From: JBEKHT01 sp050012135
GTDB lineage: Bacteria; Chloroflexota; Anaerolineae; Anaerolineales; RBG-16-64-43
Direction: 5' to 3'
Assembly: GCA_050012135.1 (NCBI GenBank)
Contig: JBEKHT010000080.1
Location: forward strand, 1 to 9,474
Length of the DNA: 9,474 nucleotides
Shown here: positions 6,757-9,474 of the stretch, in pieces
Layout of the letters: each line of letters starts with the position of its first letter
Position numbering within the stretch: position 1 is the first letter of the stretch
Translations under genes and position numbers: made by a program
The notes under the pieces: generated by a model
What the model was told of the DNA's origin: nothing
The model's input: only the letters and a program-made list of their open reading frames with translations
Databases searched by the model: none

Positions 6757-7668
6757 CTAGCCTCCTGTCCGGAGCCGCAGTCCGAATTCGCGAAACACCT
6801 CGCCTATCTCCTTCATCCTCTGCTCAGACGGCGGTAGGGTTTCCGGGAGCGCGTAGGCCCTGCCCAGGCGCTCGTACTTGTGTTTGCCGATTGCGTGATA
6901 GGGGAGCAGCTCGACCGTGGGCGGCGTTGGGAGGGCGGCGGCGATTGAGGCGATGGAGCGCACCTCTTCGATATCTTCATTGACGCCGGGAACGATCGGG
7001 ACGCGCAACAGGATCGCATGCCCACCCGCGGACAGGGCTCGCAGGTTCCTCAAGATCGGCGCATTGGAAGCCCCCGTGAGTTTACGATGCTTGGCATCGT
7101 CCACCAGCTTCAGATCGAAGAGAAAGAGATCAACCAGACCTCGCAGGCCGTCCAGAGTTTCCCAAAGCGCAAAACCGCAGGTGTCCAGGACGGTGTGAAT
7201 CCCGGCCCCGCGGCAGGCCTGCAGCAGGGCGAGAAGGAAATCCGGCTGCAGGAGCGGCTCCCCGCCCGAGAAGGTCGCCCCGCCGCCGGACTGATCGTAG
7301 AACGGGCGGTCGCGGATCACCGCGGCCATCACCTGTTCCACGGTCATTTCGCGGCCGAGGCGCTCCCGCGCCTCCGCGTAGCACTCCTCCAGGCACGCCC
7401 CGCAGAACGTACACTTGGCAGGATCGAGCAGCGGCCCGGCCCCGTTCCACGAGATCGCCCCTTCCTGACACGCCTCGAGGCAGGCGCGGCAGAGCAGACA
7501 GCGCTCGGGCCGGTAGATCATCTCGGGATTGGGGTCCTGCCCCTCGGGGTTATGACACCACATGCAACGTAGCGGGCACCCTTTCAGGAAGACGGTCGTG
7601 CGAATGCCCGGCCCGTCATGGATCGAGTAACGTCGTATGTCGAAGACCGTTCCCTTGGGAAAGGTCAC
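6757..7668 (-). CDS. hypE: Glycyl radical enzyme activase (radical SAM), partner of the dehydratase
   Basis: A radical-SAM activase of 303 residues (family usually about 300) that uses S-adenosylmethionine and a [4Fe-4S] cluster to install the glycyl radical on its partner. Motifs: SIHDGPGIRTTVF (about 15-27), the cluster motif CPLRCMWC with Cys31, Cys35 and Cys38, and two ferredoxin-type Cys sets (57/60/63/67 and 86/89/92/96) typical of activases with an inserted ferredoxin domain. After these come FSGGEPLLQ (SAM binding), DLKLVD and LLPYHAIGKHKYERLG near the C terminus. I choose GTG at 7668 with GAGG (complement of 7674-7677) 5 bases upstream, because homology starts just after it (FDIRRYSIHDG). 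An in-frame ATG at 7770 (337 residues) has no ribosome site and remains possible; the frame's further extension to 8133 is Arg/Pro/Ser-rich and not protein-like. The stop lies 4 bases before the dehydratase start, and the gene order is activase then enzyme. Confidence 0.88.
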   Translation of the reverse strand: MTFPKGTVFDIRRYSIHDGPGIRTTVFLKGCPLRCMWCHNPEGQDPNPEMIYRPERCLLCRACLEACQEGAISWNGAGPLLDPAKCTFCGACLEECYAEARERLGREMTVEQVMAAVIRDRPFYDQSGGGATFSGGEPLLQPDFLLALLQACRGAGIHTVLDTCGFALWETLDGLRGLVDLFLFDLKLVDDAKHRKLTGASNAPILRNLRALSAGGHAILLRVPIVPGVNEDIEEVRSIASIAAALPTPPTVELLPYHAIGKHKYERLGRAYALPETLPPSEQRMKEIGEVFREFGLRLRTGG

Positions 7669-7812
7669 CCCATCCTCGTTCTTGAGGCCAATCGCAAGGC
7701 AATAGAGCTGCTCAGACGCGGACCGCTTGGGCTCCGCTGCGAAAAGAACCGATCCAACCGGCGCGACCATTGTACATCTGAGACAGAGCCTGGAGTGACG
7801 GCAACGGATTAG

Positions 7813-7835
7813 TCGACCGGCAGGCTGCGGGTCGA
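7813..7835. promoter_or_regulatory. 23-base dyad upstream of the activase (candidate operator)
   Basis: TCGACC (7813-7818) and GGTCGA (7830-7835) are exact inverted repeats, and inside them GCA (7820-7822) faces TGC (7826-7828) around GGC, with only one G/G mismatch. The symmetry suits a dimeric helix-turn-helix regulator or an RNA hairpin. It ends 145 bases upstream of the chosen activase start. No regulator gene is in the window. Confidence 0.3.
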
Positions 7836-8004
7836 TTTCGGCCTGGGTGACTACGGCGCGAGTGAGATGAATGACCGGCGCGTCAATTCCTCCATTGGAG
7901 CCGGTGCCACAAGGTGCGCCAGCCCAGCCTGAGGGCGATGGGGGCGCATCGACAATGGTCCGGGTGCGCAAACGGAACGCGCGGCAGCTCCCGGAGGGAT
8001 GTTT

Positions 8005-8027
8005 GTCCGGAGGACTCCAATCCGGAC
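8005..8027. promoter_or_regulatory. 23-base dyad GTCCGGA-N9-TCCGGAC (candidate operator)
   Basis: Exact 7-base inverted repeats at 8005-8011 and 8021-8027 with a 9-base spacer. Its overall length equals that of the dyad at 7813-7835, but the arms differ in sequence. It lies 336 bases from the activase start and 308 from the small membrane protein start, so it could serve either or neither. Confidence 0.3.
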
Positions 8028-8335
8028 GACCTTCTGAGGACTTTTCGATTAGGCGCCCGGCGAAACGGATCCGTCCTGTATTTAAATGGACTGTTCTGGC
8101 ACAGTTTCTTGGGTGCGGCGGCAGCGGTAGCAACTTGGCTGCGGAGCTCCTGGGGTGGCGTGCGACGTATTCTCCCAGCGTTTAATTGAATTGCACGGTC
8201 AGGAAGGGCAGGACTGCTGGGTGGTTCGCCCGTCGCCCAACGAGTGCAGAGGGCTGTGAGCCAACTACTCTCTTGCCGCCGGGTAGCACTCCGCGCTCCC
8301 CGGAGAGGGAAAACTGTGAGTGATGGAGGTCTCGG

Positions 8336-8536
8336 ATGAAAATAGCATTGACGATCGTCGGTGTCCTGCTGATCCTGGCAGGAGCGGTTTGGTTCTTGCA
8401 GGGGGTCAATGTCCTGCCCGGGAGCGCCATGACCGGCCAGATGCAATGGGCTATCTACGGTGCGATTGCCGTCCTGGCGGGCGTGGTCTTGCTCATTCTT
8501 GGCCTTAGACGGAGAGCTTCCAATACGAAGGGGTGA
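8336..8536 (+). CDS. Small two-helix membrane protein
   Basis: A 66-residue protein with two predicted transmembrane helices. The first covers about residues 3-22 (ALTIVGVLLILAGAVWFLQ) and the second about 38-57 (WAIYGAIAVLAGVVLLILGL), with a polar loop VNVLPGSAMTGQMQ between them and a positive tail RRRASNTKG. By the positive-inside rule the C terminus faces the cytoplasm, so the protein is probably a hairpin with both ends inside. Very similar short proteins with the VNVLPGS...MTGQ loop occur widely in bacteria as uncharacterised proteins; this is from memory. The ATG at 8336 is supported by GGAGGT (8325-8330) 5 bases upstream. It stands alone: divergent from the activase and convergent with the oxygenase. 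Function unknown. Confidence 0.85.
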   Translation: MKIALTIVGVLLILAGAVWFLQGVNVLPGSAMTGQMQWAIYGAIAVLAGVVLLILGLRRRASNTKG

Positions 8537-8542
8537 CCCTTC
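8527..8542 (+). repeat. Hairpin spanning the stop codon of the small membrane protein
   Basis: GAAGGG (8527-8532) and CCCTTC (8537-8542) pair around GTGA, a GNRA-type tetraloop that contains the TGA stop. No T-run follows. It could stabilise the 3' end of the message, or be chance. Confidence 0.3.
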
Positions 8543-8890
8543 CCAGGGAGTACGCTTGAGCTGCCTGTCAGGCCTGGCGGCTGACTTCAGCACGGGCCGC
8601 CAGCGACCTACCCCATCCACCCATCGCACAGTAAGACCAGAGGTCGCCACCCGCGCGCCTGCACATGCTGCAGGTATTGCGGGCCTGATTGGTCCCGGCT
8701 GTGAACGGGGATCTCAGCTCCGGTGCGTTGCCCGGGTCTCGCTGCTGCAACACCACGACGGAGGAGGGGGATCCTTCCTGCTCACCCTTTTCCTGGCGAC
8801 CGCTTGGCCTAAGAGCCCCATCGCATGGGGCTGCTCCAGCCCGTAAAGGCCCTGACCTGGGCTGTCCGAGAAGGGAGCTCTTCTGCCCCC
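8537..8890. other. Intergenic region between convergent genes, 354 bases, several stem-loops
   Basis: No gene is evident: open frames here are Arg/Pro/Ser-rich without ribosome sites. It holds successive inverted repeats: CTGGCGG/CCGCCAG (8574-8580 with 8597-8603, enclosing a small CTGA/TCAG stem), CCTGCA/TGCAGG (8658-8663 with 8669-8674), and AGCCCCAT/ATGGGGCT (8814-8832). The last two could serve the end of the oxygenase transcript, the first two that of the small gene. Confidence 0.5.
8814..8832. terminator. 8-base stem, 3-base loop, downstream of the oxygenase gene
   Basis: AGCCCCAT (8814-8821) and ATGGGGCT (8825-8832) pair exactly around CGC. It lies 59 bases beyond the oxygenase stop on the minus strand and also faces the plus-strand transcript. 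It has the size of an intrinsic terminator stem, but only CTCTT follows on the minus strand, so it is at best imperfect. Confidence 0.4.
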
Positions 8891-9474
8891 TCAATCGGGT
8901 TTCGTCTTAGCCTTCAATTCCTCTCGGCGCCGGCGATATTCGATGATGGGGTAGTCGCCTCGGATGAGCTGCTCGCCCATGCGCAGGGCGGATGCGGGCG
9001 GCTCGTGGGTCTCGACAACCCTCCGGTCCTGGTGGGCGACGTACACATTGAAGGGCATGGCCAACCAGTTGACCAGCGACCTCAACCCGGGTACCCGCAC
9101 AAACTTCTGATAGAAGCGCAGGTAAAGGATGGTGCAGGACGCATCCACGGGTACGAAGGACGCCACAATCCGGGTGTCCGTGCTGATGTGGTTCTGCCAG
9201 AGGTTGGGGAAGATGAATTCCAGCTTGAAAGGAGGCTCGGGCTCGAGCGGGACCTCTCGTGGGCCCAGGGCTGGAGTGCCGTCATCACTCCGGTTGAATA
9301 CGTAGACATAGAACATGTCCGGCGAGACCCACTTCAGACCTGGACCATCCACCAGGGTGCGGCCGCCCCGGCCGATCGTGTTGGCGTGGATAAAGGGAAC
9401 GTGGACAACATCGAGCTGGTTCTCGATCACCCGGCTGTAGTGCGCCCTCCATGGGTCGCGGACTTCCGCATAGG
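8891..9474 (-). CDS. Rieske-type non-haem iron oxygenase, C-terminal part
   Basis: The last 193 residues of an oxygenase alpha subunit; the frame is open to the window edge, so the N-terminal Rieske [2Fe-2S] domain lies outside. The visible part is the catalytic domain. ENQLDVVHVPFIH gives the mononuclear iron motif D-x2-H-x4-H with Asp21, His24 and His29 of the visible part (the Asp bridges to the Rieske centre of a neighbouring subunit). Asp149 in AHQDRRVVE is the likely third iron ligand. Such enzymes hydroxylate or demethylate aromatic, terpenoid or quaternary-amine substrates using O2 and electrons from a reductase. The layout resembles the vanillate/phthalate-type (single-component-oxygenase) group more than the naphthalene type, but substrate is unknown. 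The C terminus is a charged tail (RRRREELKAKTKPD). An internal GTG at 9430 is in frame but homology continues upstream of it, so it is not the start. Confidence 0.85.
   Translation of the reverse strand, partial: YAEVRDPWRAHYSRVIENQLDVVHVPFIHANTIGRGGRTLVDGPGLKWVSPDMFYVYVFNRSDDGTPALGPREVPLEPEPPFKLEFIFPNLWQNHISTDTRIVASFVPVDASCTILYLRFYQKFVRVPGLRSLVNWLAMPFNVYVAHQDRRVVETHEPPASALRMGEQLIRGDYPIIEYRRRREELKAKTKPD

Larger units (their letters stand above)
7669..8335. other. Divergent intergenic region, 667 bases, operator-like dyads
   Basis: It separates the activase start from the start of the small membrane protein. All open frames through it translate to low-complexity Arg/Pro/Ser-rich sequence and I call no gene. 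It holds two 23-base dyads (7813-7835 and 8005-8027), the palindromes CTCCATTGGAG (7890-7900), ACGGATCCGT (8065-8074) and ATTTAAAT (8080-8087), and an AT-rich patch at 8180-8192. If the activase GTG at 7668 is right, its promoter and controls should be here, but I cannot place a -35/-10 pair with confidence. Confidence 0.55.

Noticed and set aside
4818..6983. A 721-codon open frame on the plus strand, antisense to the dehydratase
   Set aside because: It mirrors the well-supported dehydratase gene codon for codon, and such antisense frames are common in GC-rich coding DNA. Its translation matches no family I know and it has no ribosome site.
8097..8113. Sigma-54-like TGGCAC followed by CTTGG
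   Set aside because: The -24 half fits, but the -12 half lacks the GC and is one base off the strict spacing.
7669..8133. N-terminal extension of the activase frame to 8133
   Set aside because: The extra 155 residues are low-complexity Arg/Pro/Ser-rich. Family homology starts at about the GTG at 7668, which has a ribosome site.
7883..8650. A 255-codon minus-strand frame across the small membrane protein
   Set aside because: It is antisense to a clear two-helix membrane protein with a strong ribosome site, and is rich in Arg/Pro/Ser without recognisable domains.

Overview
This is a 9.5 kb stretch of GC-rich (by eye about 60% or more) bacterial chromosome with typical Shine-Dalgarno sites, several GTG starts and long antisense shadow frames. 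The phylum cannot be fixed from the window. An oxygen-sensitive glycyl radical enzyme and an oxygen-using Rieske oxygenase lie close together, so the host is probably a facultative or microoxic, metabolically versatile bacterium; this is inference.

Layout from left to right. A truncated, unrecognised gene (about 1-271, minus) is divergent from a plus-strand group: a dimethylarginine dimethylaminohydrolase (824-1591), a class I/II PLP aminotransferase resembling the capreomycidine-synthase branch (1790-2905), and a putative esterase of the esterase D / enterochelin esterase fold (3168-4199). Gaps of 198 and 262 bases make a tight operon uncertain. Convergent to these is a two-gene minus-strand operon: a radical-SAM glycyl radical activase (7668-6757) followed after 4 bases by a 787-residue glycyl radical enzyme (6752-4389). 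I identify the latter with good confidence as trans-4-hydroxy-L-proline dehydratase. Right of the operon are a 66-residue two-helix membrane protein (8336-8536, plus) and the C-terminal part of a Rieske-type oxygenase (8891-9474, minus, running off the window).

The theme is amino-acid salvage. The dehydratase would turn hydroxyproline into 1-pyrroline-5-carboxylate, which feeds proline or glutamate metabolism. The dimethylargininase would turn methylated arginines into citrulline plus methylamines. Both substrates come from modified residues in degraded protein. No pyrroline-5-carboxylate reductase, transporter or regulator is in the window.

The three longest intergenic stretches (272-823, 7669-8335, 8537-8890) show no convincing gene but contain many inverted repeats. 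These include overlapping, mutually exclusive hairpins upstream of the dimethylargininase and two 23-base dyads upstream of the activase. No tRNA, rRNA, CRISPR array, insertion sequence or integrase was seen. No clearly new system was found; the items most worth checking are the guanidino-amino-acid gene pair, the dehydratase active-site neighbourhood and the structured leaders.
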